Shown here piece by piece: positions 30,310 to 42,447 of a stretch of DNA of 64,000 nt. Each line of letters starts with the position of its first letter. Position 1 is the stretch's first letter. The DNA comes from Sialis fuliginosa (taxonomy: Eukaryota > Arthropoda > Insecta > Megaloptera > Sialidae): assembly GCA_961205875.1 (NCBI GenBank), contig OY540810.1:26412001-26476000 (forward strand), read 5' to 3'. Both the position numbers and the translations under genes were made by a program. The notes below the pieces were generated by a model. The model had not been told where the DNA came from and ran no database searches. It worked only from the letters and a program-made list of their open reading frames with translations.

Positions 30310-30572
30310 ACATGGTGTGAGAAATATGCAGGGGGCTATAAAGCTGTAGATCTCAATCATTAGACCCAATTTTATTTTTTTTAACTCAAAAATGTCACCT
30401 ACAGGAGGATCCAAATATAAATTAATCGCTCCCACTCTTTCACGGTTACTAATCATTCAAAAAAACTGATATTTAAAATACTTATTACATAGTTTATCTC
30501 AGTCATTAGAATTTAACCCAATTTTTTTTCTAAATAAAAATTGGCACCTGCAAGGGGGTTCTAACAGCCCAC
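30310..30572 (+). repeat. Diverged tandem duplication of about 130-150 bp
   Basis: Two successive blocks share CTCARTCATTAGA, AACCCAATTTTWTTT and CACCTRCARGGGGNTC. The first runs about 30350-30410 and the second about 30497-30570. Confidence 0.6.
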
Positions 30573-30668
30573 GTACTCAGTTTATAGGTACCTTTGGAAC
30601 CGTCATGTCATGTCATACATCTGTGCAATGCACATTTCATTAAATTAACAGAATTTAATGAATAATTT

Positions 30669-30909
30669 CTCGGTAACGGGGAAGATATTTGAATGCGCAA
30701 TAATTTAAATTAAAGAGCAATCCAGTGTTTTTGAAATAATTTGTAACTGTTAATTTTTTTTATAGTTAATCATTATTTTTTAAATGATGTTTTTTTTTTT
30801 TATAAAAATAACTATAATAAATGTTTGACTGTTTATATCATTTTAAAGGTACTGAATGTCTCTTTAATTTAAATTATTGCGCATTCAAATATCTTACCCC
30901 GTTACTGAG
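30669..30909. mobile_element. MITE with about 49-bp near-perfect inverted repeats
   Basis: The arms 30669-30717 and 30860-30909 are near-perfect inverted copies, beginning CTCGGTAACGGGGAAGATAT and CTCAGTAACGGGGTAAGATA. They continue GAATGCGCAATAATTTAAAT and end in AAGAG. The centre is A/T-rich. Target duplication is unclear. Confidence 0.85.
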
Positions 30910-31160
30910 ATATAATGCCCAAAAATTTACGTTTTTTTCTAATAAAGAAAATCATTTAGGAACCTCAGGATGATATCCAATTACAAATTCCTTCGGAAGG
31001 ATATACAAATGCAAATTTTGCGCATATAGCGTTTTGAAGATTCGAAAAAAAAATATTTTTTTCACTCCACCCTACTGTGCATATCTTGTTCGATTTTTTA
31101 GTTTTGTATATTTATTTTAACTTTTTCACGCTCCATTTTAAATTATATGTATTCAATATA

Positions 31161-31383
31161 TCGTTCATTTGCTGCAACAACATCATAACTCAAAAATTTG
31201 AGTTGTTTATACAGGAAAAACCGTACATGTACTTTATACAGTAAGAACGACATATCTGAGCAACGAGAGAGCATAAATATATTTGAAAATTATCATATAA
31301 AGTTATACTAATTCAAAACTTTAAACGTGTCTCCTGAAAAATCACAATTTTTGAGTTATGACGTTGTTGCAGCAAATGAGCGA
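31161..31383. repeat. Inverted repeat with GCTGCAACAACATCATAACT arms
   Basis: The arms 31161-31197 and 31347-31383 carry TCGTTCATTTGCTGCAACAA and its complement with few mismatches. The same arm block occurs at 41368-41406, inside the larger element at 41170-42167, so the two are related. Confidence 0.78.
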
Positions 31384-32253
31384 ATTATAATTCAAATAAT
31401 ATTAAATTAAATGTGCAGACGATTATCGTACCAGTTAAGTGTAATACATACAATTTTAAAATTCTAATAATAGTCTACACGTGCTGTTACTTCACTGTTA
31501 ATGTTATGGAAATGTTATTCTGTGGATTCTGCGGGGTTTCAAAGACATCATGAGTTTAAAACCCTACCTAAGCTCTTCCGTTTCGTTCAATTAGATAGCA
31601 TGTCAAGTTTTCATTCTAGGATTTGTAGGTTTGGATTTCTGGACAAATATACAATTAAGCAACCAAACAAAGTTTCACAATTTACTGTATTATATAAATA
31701 TTTATTCACTATGATATTTGTTACAAGCATGCATATATTATATTCAGGGTTGGATTTACGGTCAAATGGTCGAAAGGGGGTATAGCCATAAGATCTTCAT
31801 AATTTTTACCCGACTAGGCAAAACTAAAAGGAGGGTTGTGATTGTGGCAGTCCATGTATGTATAACTATGTTTGCATGTGTATATGTACACTGAGAAAAG
31901 AGATCATTTATATATAGATAATGAGATTTGGTTATATTTAACATTATACTGGGTAATTCAGCACGGCCATGCCAAATTTAAATAGTGTATTAAGAAAAAT
32001 ATTCTAAGCAAAAAATATTGTATGAAAATGTGTCCGGATATTTTTCATGAGGGAGTTATAGCCCTCCAAAGATTTTACTCAAAATTAATTTTTATTTAAT
32101 ATCTGGATTATACTACAGTTATGAAATTTGATACAGGGTTTAGTATTAATAAATTTTATCGATATCCAGTATCAACCAATAGTAATTTTGACCAGGATTG
32201 TGTAGGTCCAGGGGGCCCGTCGAATTTTGTCCGGTATTTTTTTTTTAATTTCT

Positions 32254-32711
32254 TACACCAAATACGTAAAAATATACTTTACTCATTTATCATAGGATAC
32301 ACCGATTACGAAAAATAACGATGCAAAAGAAAGCATGCAGAATTTTACTTAATACAGATGCTTCAAACTACACAAAATAAAGTTATATTCCTGTTCTATA
32401 ATTAAAGTAAAAAAAATGTATGTACATATACCACCTAATATGTACATGTCCTCTTAGACCTAGAGACAGTTCTATTACTGTTGCAAGTACTTTACTAACA
32501 AAAAAGCGATACTTAAAATAGTTATTTCTTGATAAGAATGAATTTTTGGAGGCAGGTATATTTATACTATTATTTTTTCTTATTTTTAATTATAGAACAC
32601 GAAATCTGTATTAAGTCAAATTCTGCATGCTTTTTTTGCATCTTTATTAATATTGTAAACGGTTTATCCTATGATAAATGAATCAAATATATTTTTACGT
32701 ATTTTGTGTCA
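32254..32711. mobile_element. MITE with about 105-bp inverted repeats
   Basis: The arms 32254-32359 and 32603-32711 share AAATACGTAAAAATATA, TCATTTATCATAGGATA, AAGCATGCAGAATTT and ACTTAATACAGAT in inverted order. It is 458 bp and has no ORF. Superfamily unassigned. Confidence 0.85.
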
Positions 32712-32745
32712 TACAGTGTTATTCAAATGACTAACTCAGACTATT

Positions 32746-32990
32746 ATGCAATCAACTTTATACATTTTTAAATACGAAATGTTTTCAAACACCGTGTTGC
32801 TGTTTTGTTTTCTTTGGTCTAAACACGGCATTAGATTAATAGGTAATATATCGACATTTTATGTATCAGCGTATGTATATATGTCTACAGAACAAGCTTT
32901 TAGGATTTCCTTGATATGGATCTTGGCTTCTGGATACAAGTTACAACGGTTTGATCGTTTTATCGGTCAACGTTTCGTCGTACGCTTGAA
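32746..32990 (+). repeat. Two adjoining repeat fragments
   Basis: The stretch 32754-32830 (ACATTTTTAAATACGAA, TGTTGCTGTTTTG) matches 41950-42012. The stretch 32918-32990 (ATGGATCTTGGCTTCTGGAT, TTTTATCGGTCAACGTTTC) matches one arm of the palindrome at 15555-15750. Confidence 0.65.
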
Positions 32991-33510
32991 TATACATATA
33001 GGTACAAATTTCATGTAATAATAGGTCCGTGATTATGTTTGTTTTAAATTAGGGTGCTTTCGCTTGATAAAGTTTTAGAAGCACTGGTGTACAATACATA
33101 TATTATCGACCAATGCAGTACTACTTGATCAACTGTGCATTGTAGTAATTATAAGTAGGTACTGCAGTCAATATACAATTACATGTAGTATATTATATCT
33201 GTAGGCATTCATTGTGCGTAAATTTTAATAGATGAAATGCTAAATCGACTGTATTATCTATGTTTGTATACAGTATACGTATATATATGTGGTAATTAAA
33301 AGGGTGTCCAATCAATTAATAGAGTAAATATGTGAAATGTACTCAATTAATGCTTTACTGTAATAGTCGTATTGTTAGTTTACCTACCCACTACTCTTAT
33401 ACTGTCTTATACACAATATTAAATTAAATTCGGTGATTTAAGAACCTATAGTTTAAGTTTATTATAAGTAATTTATTTTTATCAATTTTACATAGGGAAG
33501 GGTGGGTAGA

Positions 33511-33555
33511 GGTAAGATAATAAGATAATACGGAGTAATATCTTATTATCTTACC
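33511..33555. repeat. 45-bp near-perfect hairpin
   Basis: GGTAAGATAATAAGATA faces TATCTTATTATCTTACC with an 11-base loop region. Flanking G-rich and C-rich bases (GGGTGG before, CCCTCA after) suggest the ends of a very small fold-back element. Confidence 0.8.
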
Positions 33556-35300
33556 CCTCAGTACGGGTTTTTATATTTTAATATTTTATGTAAATGCTAT
33601 CTTCCGTACCTATAATGCTATCGAAATAAATATTGTTTTAAAAAAATAGTTTTTTGATATTAAAATACAATTGTTAACAAATTACAAAAATGTATACTTA
33701 TTTTCATTTGATCATTTTACTTTTTAGCTTATGTTTTGTTTTACAAATAAGGAGCACAGAAAATGTTTATTATTTATAAACTATTTCTCACTTTAATGAT
33801 TCTTAAATAGTGTTTCAACTTATTTAAAGTCAAACACTAATTATTAAATAATTTGATACAGTATATAAATAAAAAATTAGATCGAAAGCAAGACGAATTG
33901 AGTAATGGTAATAAATAACGGAAATTACAGATTAAAGTGATATATAATATATATTACCCTTCTTGTTTCAGGGTAGGATCGAGATAATTCATATTTAAAA
34001 TAGTAATATACCGGCTGTTTTTTTTGAAGACTTCTCAGCGGATTATTTCAAAAATAACGAATTATCTGAGAAAATGTTTCAGACAAATGTTTCATGGTTT
34101 CGAGGGGGCTAAATATTGACAATTGGGTTTTTTAATGGGTTTTCAGATTTAACTTTTCTTTTACAAATCTAAACCAATATTTTTTGTTTCAGATTCGTAA
34201 TTTACAAGGAGAAATAAAACTATTTTTATGGACTCTCATTCTTTGTTTTTACAACTAAATACAATTTTAGCGCACTTCATTATTTGAATGTTAGTAATTA
34301 TTATTTGGAATAAATAGATTAATTGAATTACACCGACCTATTCAATGAAAATCACATTTATTTTTATAGACATTTCAAAGTAGTATGTGTCTATGGCTGA
34401 GCTCCGTTTCCAATTCCAATTTTATATTTAAACTTTTCGTTTCAATTGTGAAAAGAAAATTGAAAACTAATAGATTTTCTAGCATCAGAATCGTATCTTT
34501 ATGTAAAAAAACTTTTCTATTTCTGTAGAGTGAATATAGTGAGTGATATTTTGTAGTTGCACACAGATATTTTTCATTATAAAATAAAGCTTTTTTTTAC
34601 CACTTCAGAAGGGATTAGTGAAAGACTAAAACAATTCCATTTCATCAAAATATCCAGTGTAATTATTTTATTTCTCCGTTAATAAAATTTTCATTTTAAC
34701 AACCATGATACTATTTAATACCTATACAATACCCTTAATCTAAATTTAACATTTTGGGGATCCCTAAGTGGATATAGAATACATGTAATTTTAAATGAAT
34801 ATAAATAATTTAAATTTATTCTTTTCTTTCTGTCACCAAATTGTGTTTAAAAAAATAATTTATCCTCTTTTTGATCGCGAATGTCTGGTTGATATAAATT
34901 GTTATAAAGGATAAATTTGATAACGATTTATGAACTTTTTATTTAATGTACCTATTTATTCAAAATTTATATTTAATTGATCAACGTGTATTTAATCTAA
35001 TAGGACAAATAATTTTTATTTAAAAAAATATTTATTTACACCCGATTATCCGGGTGAAGATTACCCGGTTTGTAGATTTAAAAAAATTTATTATTTTCTA
35101 AACAAGAATTATTTAATAAGAAAAATAAAGAAATAAATTATAATGTGTATTGTAAATATATTATACTACCTATATATGTATACATACATATGTATTTTGA
35201 AACCAAATAAAAAATGATAATTCGGAGTATTCGTGTTTTTCAATTATCCGTGCCCATCTTCCCCAGCATTAAGTCTTAACATTTTACAGAAACGGTCTTC
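33556..35300. other. AT-rich putative intron sequence
   Basis: No gene recognised. A pair of short inverted CCCGGWT-like bits near 35041-35070 (ATTATCCGGGTGAAGATTAC) is the only visible structure. Confidence 0.55.
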
Positions 35301-35420
35301 GTCACCGCTTCGACCTTGTTTTATTATATGTGATTCAATACGAGTGGCATATTAGCTGCGTCGAAACATGCGATTTGATGCAGCTAATATGTAATAGATT
35401 TGCAAGGTCGAAGCGGCGAC
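35301..35420. repeat. 120-bp palindromic repeat
   Basis: The outer arms are GTCACCGCTTCGACCTTG (35301-35318) and CAAGGTCGAAGCGGCGAC (35403-35420). Inner arms CATATTAGCTGC and GCAGCTAATATG face each other. It is GC-richer than its surroundings. Confidence 0.85.
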
Positions 35421-35842
35421 ATTGTATCTATAATCGAAATAATAATAAAACAGACTTGCCAATATTACAAAAAAGTTTTAATAATTATTTTATATGGAGC
35501 ATGGGGTCTCCATATTAAATTTTTAATAAAAAAAACAATGCTCAATCAAAACTATCCAAAGAACAAGAACCCGCAATGAACAAGATTTAATGACCGTTTT
35601 AGTGAAGAAACTGAGTTTTCCGTGTGAAGTGATTGACGATTTAATAATCACAATGTCAATTCGAATAAAATTTCTATAGGTACTTAAGAAGAAAGAAGGA
35701 ACCAACCACAAGATATTAAAATATAGTATTTTTTTAAATAAAAATTACTGTTTAATAACTGTAATGTCTTTTTAATTTTGATATATGATGAAAATAAGTA
35801 AACTCACTAAATGCATTATTTTAAATAACTTTTTGTTTTCAG

Positions 35843-35947
35843 ATATTGAGATAAATCAATCTGAAAATCAGTCGTATTATTTTATTAATATGAACCAAAA
35901 CAATTCGATGAGATCTGGATCTCTGTCTCACTTGTACATACAAATAA
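35843..35947 (+). other. Orphan exon candidate, 105 bases
   Basis: A good acceptor TTTTGTTTTCAG (AG at 35841-35842) and a consensus donor AA|GTAAGT bound a segment open in one frame only. With a split first codon it reads IEINQSENQSYYFINMNQNN and then SMRSGSLSHLYIQI. No family was recognised. It lies opposite in strand to the serotonin receptor and could be an exon of a nested or antisense gene, or chance. The sequence flanking it is not visibly repetitive. Confidence 0.3.
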
Positions 35948-36836
35948 GTAAGTTCTTTCTCTCTTCTTGGTAATATTTAGGTATAATATTCATATATATT
36001 ACAATAATAATCTTATATAATTAAACATATGGATAACATTTCTATATACAATAAGGTATATTTTAAAAGGTCTGCAATAATTGTTTCTGGTGTCAAAATA
36101 ATTCTAATTCCATTTAGAACTGCGGGACAAGCAAACAAAGGGAAATAACAATAACTGTGGAAGCAAACAATAATCCATGACAATATATATTTATACAATT
36201 CTCGCTTTTCAGTCTAAAATAAATGTTGTCGCTTAATTACGATATTAAAGTCCCATGAAACAAAATAGCAGGATGAGTTTTTGATCATTTATATCTTACT
36301 TTGAAAATATAAACTTTAGTTATATCCTTATGTGTTTAGTTACAAATAAATATTAATAAAATGAAATAGGGTATTCCGTAGGTGACTCTTAAATTAAGAA
36401 GGCTTTGTCGTAAAAAAAATAAACTTTAAACCCTTCAACTTTATGGCAAACCTTTGCCATAATACTTGTACTTTTGGTAGACGTAATCCGAAAATAATTG
36501 CTTTATTTTGTCCCATGTCGAGAGCAATTTTATAAAATCCTCGCAGGTAACTTTAAGACACCTGTAAGATTAGGATTTTTCAGATATTTATGATACACAG
36601 AGTATATAATTTTTTAAAGTTTGCCGTTTTATATTACATTTAAAATTAAATGCTATTTGGGGAAAAGATTGTTATTGAATTTAAATTTCAAAAATGAAGT
36701 TATTGTAATATTTGATGATTTATTTACAACAAAATATATAAACGATATGGATTTTAAAAGGGATGAATATTTGCTTCAAAGAGATTTGTATAAGCAAACT
36801 TTGGGAGATTATAATGTATATTTTACATATATATAA

Positions 36837-37010
36837 AATAAAAACAAATTAATTGTTTAAACGTCAACATGAATATTGTTGAGATAACGACATCGTTATC
36901 ACATTTTGATCTTTATTAATAACCTGACGATGATTCTGTGAATCGAAAGCTTGCGCGAATACTTATTGCTCTAATAAATTTGACGTTTAAACAATTAATT
37001 TGTTTTTATT
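36837..37010. mobile_element. 174-bp MITE with 30-bp inverted repeats and an internal hammerhead-like motif
   Basis: The ends AATAAAAACAAATTAATTGT and its complement, continuing into TTTAAACGTCA, are perfect inverted repeats of 30 bases (36837-36866 and 36981-37010). Inside are a perfect hairpin GATAACGACATCGTTATC (36882-36899) and CTGACGA...GAAAG flanking a GATTC/GAATC stem (36924-36950). Confidence 0.82.
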
Positions 37011-37126
37011 TAATATACATATTTAACATCACTATATTATATTTTACATATATATATATGTATACTTATTACAGAAAACTTTTAACTGAAGTCAATTTCG
37101 TTTTAAACGAATAATATTATTTTATT

Positions 37127-37795
37127 AATTACCATGGGACTTTCTTCTACTTTATATTGAGAGTTAACAGTGTACGTGTTTATAACTTAATAAAAAAATA
37201 CTTCTGGCAAACTAATAAAATTAATGGAGTATAAATTGAAAATAATAATATTTTTTACAACTTTGATATCTAATGCATTTTTTTTAATTTGCAAAAAAGA
37301 AAGTCACGTGACACCTAAACTTTTTCCATATAATTCGAAACACGTATACTCTTCATTTTTAGTGTAACCAGTGTAATGTATAGAAAGTTCCATGGAACCC
37401 ATGGCAGATATTTCACTGTTATGAAACTTTTGATATATAATTTTAAATTATTTCTTCATTTTTTTAAATGAATAGAATATAAATTATAGTTAATAATATT
37501 CTCTATAACTTTTAATTGAATAATTTTATCTTATTCGCACCGTTGTTCAAAAATAATTCGAAAAATTTAAAAATTGACAAATCCGTTTTCAAAAATGGAA
37601 GATTTTCTTCAGAGACGAAAATTAATCTTATATATAAAATTTCACCCTTCAACGTAGCATTTGAGTTACAGCGTCTACATACCGACCGACAGACACACAT
37701 GACGAAAATAAAATGGATTCAAGGAACGTAAAAATGGATATTTCCATTAAAATCTGGAATTCGAAAAAAATCGTCTTAGTAATCGGTATAAGAAA
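37127..37795 (+). repeat. TATAAGAAAGT dispersed repeat, copy 2
   Basis: It begins with an inverted motif CATGGGACTTTCTT (37134-37147). From 37378 it has the direct motif GTATAGAAAGTTCCATGG and aligns with 7180-7665 through ATGGCAGATATTTC, TTTTCAAAAATGGAAGATTT, TTCACCCTTCAACG and AATTCGAAAAAAATCG to the end GGTATAAGAAAGTT. Confidence 0.75.
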
Positions 37796-39042
37796 GTTAA
37801 AAGAGACAGACAAAAATATTAAAAATAAAATAAAAAAAGAATTCCTTCTAAATATTTTTTTTTACAAACGTATCATTTTCGAATGACTCCATATTTTAAA
37901 TAAAAGTTTGTTTCAAAATTAGAAAACTTAATTATATTTTAAGATAAAAAGTTAAAGATTACTTTCATTTACCCACCAGAGATGATGTACTGGTGTTAAA
38001 GTTTTTCTTGAGTTTGAACTGGAAAACATTTTTCATTAATAAAGAACCATATTACGTTTAAAATCGATATTTTCAATAACAAACGGTCAAGCTCTGTTAA
38101 CTTCATTGGCAGAAAAGAAGATTTATATTGAGTTAAATTTGATTTATACACATACATAAACTGTATAGGCTTTCTAAGATTATTTCTTAATAAAAAATAT
38201 TTTAGTACCTTTCATAATATCAAATATTTTCATTTAAACTGGCAGATTATTTTGTGTGATGAATAAAACATATTAACAGTTCAACCATAAATTTTATATT
38301 ATTGTTTATGGGAATTTCAAATTTATTTTATATAATTTATTGTATTTTTTATCATATTTATTTTGCTTTATAGTTTTCATTTTGATTTAAGCAAATGCTT
38401 CTGAAATTAATTAATTCTGATAGTTATTATAGAAGCGTAGAGTCGTAAATGTAAATTTTGAGGCTTGACGTGCAAAAAACTTAAGGCTTCATTGTATTAA
38501 AAAATGAAGAAAAATTATGAATTTAATATTAAAATAAAAATAAATGTGTATCGAGATATTTCAAATTTCAACCCTAATAGAGGTAAAAAAATGTTCCAAA
38601 ATGTTTATTCTTATTCACTCACTGACTCATCAATGCAAAGCCCTTTCATTTTATGACAAGCACTCTCTATTAAGGGATTTTCAGAAATTCAACCCCTGAG
38701 GGAGGGGATGCATGTTAAACCTTTTTATTTCAATACGTTTATCTACAAAACTTGTTATAGAATAATAATAATTTTCTGGTAAAACATTTTACTTTTATAA
38801 TAAAAAAAAAAAATACACTTTGTATCGTGATAAATTATGTAAATATTAATTTAAACGAATATGATGTTAACGACGCCACGAGTAGAGATACTCATAGTAA
38901 GAGTTCTGACAGCTCGAATCGATTTCTGATTGATTGCAGTAGTCAAATCTCACTCTGAGCCATAATATCTGATTTTATTAATCAATATAAATAAATATTC
39001 TTCATATTCTTACATTTATTTTATTTTTTATTCTAATAGTAT
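37796..39042. other. AT-rich putative intron sequence
   Basis: No gene or bounded element recognised. Confidence 0.55.
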
Positions 39043-39778
39043 TAGGATGTTTAAGATAAGCGTGAAATGCATGGAGAAACGGTAAGAGATACAAATTCGG
39101 TTAAATGAGATGAATTATTTGTAAGGAAGGGGGTAGTAGTAATACATCAAAAATATTAATAATTTTATGTGGTTTAGGTGGTATACAAAAAAATCTGAAA
39201 ATTCGATTTTTTTTTAAATGATAGGTACTTTTTTGTGGTTTCTTAAAGCACTTTTTGCGTAAAGTTGAAACATTTAAGTAGGTCATGAAAAATCAAAAAT
39301 TGTTAAACACAAATCACAATAACAACACTCAAAATATCAAATGAATACTTATTTGAAAACAATTAATTCTTATTACAAAAAAAAATATTCATCCTTTTTT
39401 TCGAAAGTAAATACCAGTTACATATAGTTGTAAAGTTGAGAAAAAAAATGTGTTATGGCCAACTAAGTGGCCCATAAGAAAAACTAAAGTTAGGGCTTGT
39501 AATTCGGAAACTAAAAATGATATGACAATTCTAATTATACCAATCAATTCTACACAAAAAATACCCATCAACTTGAACAAAAAAGTTATAGCTATTTAAA
39601 GAATTTCCGAATATTCAGATTTTTTGGTATACCGCCTAAACCAAATATAATTATTGATATATTTTGATGTCGTAATACTCACCCCTTCCATACAAATAAT
39701 TTATCTCATTTAACCGAATTTGTATCTCTTACCATTTAAGAAATCCTCATGAACTTCACGCTTATCTTAGACAACCTG
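39043..39778. mobile_element. MITE related to 15174-15489, long form
   Basis: The ends TAGGATGTTTAAGATAAGCG and, inverted, CAGGTTGTCTAAGATAAGCG are followed on both sides by CGTGAA, GGTAAGAGATACAAATTCGG, TTAAATGAGATRAATTATTT and GGTTTAGGYGGTAT. At 736 bp it is more than twice the length of the 15174 copy and has a different central segment. No ORF. Confidence 0.82.
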
Positions 39779-40181
39779 TATGTTAAAAAATAAATATATT
39801 CTTAATTCATATTTTAAAGTTGTTCTTAATACTCTAATATAATTATTATTTTCTATTTATAGTTATGAAAAATAACTGATTGATTATATAAATTCAAAAC
39901 CTCTGAAATAATTAAATAAAGAAAATTAATTTATTCGTTATTGTAGTGACCAAGGAGTCTCAATATAAATTTACTTTTTGAATAGTTAGAATCATACTCG
40001 CTTCACAGCAATTAGGTACTTCAATAAATATTATGTTTCAAAAAGTCGGGAAAATGAAAAGCATTAATTAACTTTATTTTGTATTCAGGAAAAATTTACT
40101 AACAAGAGTAAATTAATTGTGGAGTGAGTGATAACGAATTTTTCGAAGCAGCACATTTGAACACAAAACTAGCACAATACA

Positions 40182-40741
40182 GTAAGGTACTGGCACCAGT
40201 TATGGTCGCTATAATACTGTTTATGTGATTGACGGGCTTCTTTTTTGTAATTCTCATGAATTCATGTTACTAATAAAACTAGTAACTCTTTATTTAATCA
40301 ATTTAATTAGCAAAGTCCGCAAATAAAGTTTGTTTTTTAAATAATAGCCTTTTATTTTGTTTATGTTTTTTCTCTAGTAATGGATAAAGAAAAATCAGTG
40401 ATGAGCACGCAGTGATGGACACTTGCTAATGATTACAAAATGATAAGTACTACGACACAAAAGATATAAAAGAATCGTCAAATTTGAAACAATGAAAAGT
40501 AGTTGCTATGATAATATAATAATTAATAAATAAATTATACTAATAATTAATTTAAATGCCCACCATTTTTACACCTATGGGCTAATTGTCATCAAATCAC
40601 GCTGTAAGACAGTTTAATGTGTATAGATTAATATTCAGAAATGGTAGTGATCAAATATCAACAAATATTTATAATTCAGTACATTTAATTTAAAAATATC
40701 CATTACTGGGATCATATCCAAGACTGGTGCTACTACCTTAC
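40182..40741 (+). mobile_element. GTAAGGTAGTAGCACCAGT-end element, copy A
   Basis: The terminal inverted repeats GTAAGGTACTGGCACCAGT and GTAAGGTAGTAGCACCAGT (17 of 19 matching) bound a 560-bp element. The interior aligns over most of its length with the inverted copy at 44711-45252, including ATGGACACTTGC, TACTACGACACAAAA and TTGTCATCAAATCACGCT. No transposase seen. Confidence 0.78.
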
Positions 40742-41169
40742 AACCTTTTTATAATTTTTTCTTCTTCAAAAAGGCAGGGCTATGTTACTGGACATTAACC
40801 GATTCTGACTCGGGAAACATTGACTGATTAATATAAAAATTTTACGATGTCTGGAAGTTCTTTTTTTTTTTTGTACAGAAAAATAACCGATGAAAATTAC
40901 AGATGAAATAAAATTTGTGTATTGTTCAATAAAAGAAAGATTTTATTGTAAAGAAACTAAAATCGTTCAGAATCTTTAGATGAATCAATCGAACCCTTAT
41001 TAAATATTTGAGTTCCAGTAAAATACACTGGAATTTGTTTACAACGACGACGATTCTTAATTAAATATTCATCGAATAATTTATATATTATCTTAATATT
41101 GATTTCCCTTTAAGACGGAAAACGATATTGGGTAAATGCCAGTAAAAAGGCATAACAGAATTGAACATA

Positions 41170-42167
41170 CAGGATGTTGAATTTATTTATCGAACATAGG
41201 GAAATAAATGTTATTTAAGATATTACCTATATACATAAATATTTGCCCTAATATTCACTGTTATTTCGGCCAACAACTCAAAAATTGTGTTTTTTCAGAT
41301 ATGTCGTTCTTGCTGTATAAAGTAAATGTCCGAACGATTTTTACAGAAAAAAAACTCAAAAACAGCAATTTTTGGAGTTATGACGTTGTTGCACCAAATG
41401 AGCGATTTAATACAATTTTTAATGAAAATTTCAAGGTTGATTCCGTCGTCGAGATTGGTCACAAACACTAATGTCCGGTATTATAAACAAGTTAACAAAA
41501 TTTGCAAGCTTTCAAGTGAGATTTCAGACCTATCTGACAGTTCTCTTGAAGTTTCATGAAGTGTTTGACAAGTTGCACGCACGCGTGATAAATAAACAAC
41601 AATGATATTAAAACAGTGGTGTCAACTGTGTTATAATAATTTGAAGTGTCACTGCTCTAAATTCATTAACTAATCCATAGATACTATCACATAATTAATA
41701 CCCAATAATCATTAACTAATAGTACTTCGTATTATTAACTAAGAATTATTAAATGTCAAAATGAAATTAATAAAAGCTGTAAAAATTTCAAAAGCATTAT
41801 ATTTTATGCAATTTCTCAATAATTTGTAAGAAATTGTTTTTGTGTTAAGCACCACAGTGTTTTTTATAACACTTCGTATTGAGTGCAAGTGTATGTCGTG
41901 TTTAGACCAGAAAGACAAAACAGCAACATCGTAAAATAGCAACACACCCTATACATTTTTAAATACGAAGTGTTTTAAAAAAACATTGTGTCGCTGTTTT
42001 GTCTTTTTTGTCTACGGTATAAAATTAGTATTTTTGAATCAACTTTCAAATTCACAAGAAAAATATATAATTACGAATTTGTCGTAACATTAACAGGAGA
42101 ACAAATTTTTGCATATATCTAAATAACTTTGATTTATCTATGTTCCATAGTTACATTCTACATCCTG
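41170..42167. mobile_element. TA-flanked composite MITE of about 1 kb
   Basis: The ends CAGGATGTTGAATTTATTTA and, inverted, CAGGATGTAGAATGTAACTA continue into related blocks (CGAACATAGG / GGAACATAGA). TA flanks both ends. Internal pieces match other repeats: 41368-41406 matches 31347-31383, 41473-41720 matches 44388-44710, and 41850-42012 is an inverted pair related to 32754-32830. It appears to be a nested mosaic. Apparent ORFs are fragments. Confidence 0.75.
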
Positions 42168-42447
42168 TATATACAATAATGTTTATATATTCAACATTAT
42201 TTGTTCAAGTTGATTAAACTGCTTCATTTCATATTTCATAGTGAATATATTATGTACTAACATATGTGTTTTAAAAGTGTGAGCTGTTCAACACCAAATA
42301 GAATAGCTTCAAGTTTGTGAATTTTTAATCTTAACGTCAACGTACAGATCAGCCTACATACTTATACATGAATATATACTATACTACTTATATATCATTT
42401 ATTATTATTGTGATGAATGAAGCTATGATTTCTTTTACAAGTATACG

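Noticed and set aside
31186-31384. Possible microRNA precursor hairpin
   Set aside because: The arms are part of a repeat found again at 41368, and the stem is interrupted by a long loop; a transposon origin fits better.
41208-41559. Two overlapping frames of 87 and 77 residues
   Set aside because: They fall inside the MITE mosaic at 41170-42167, and their sequence recurs in other repeats.
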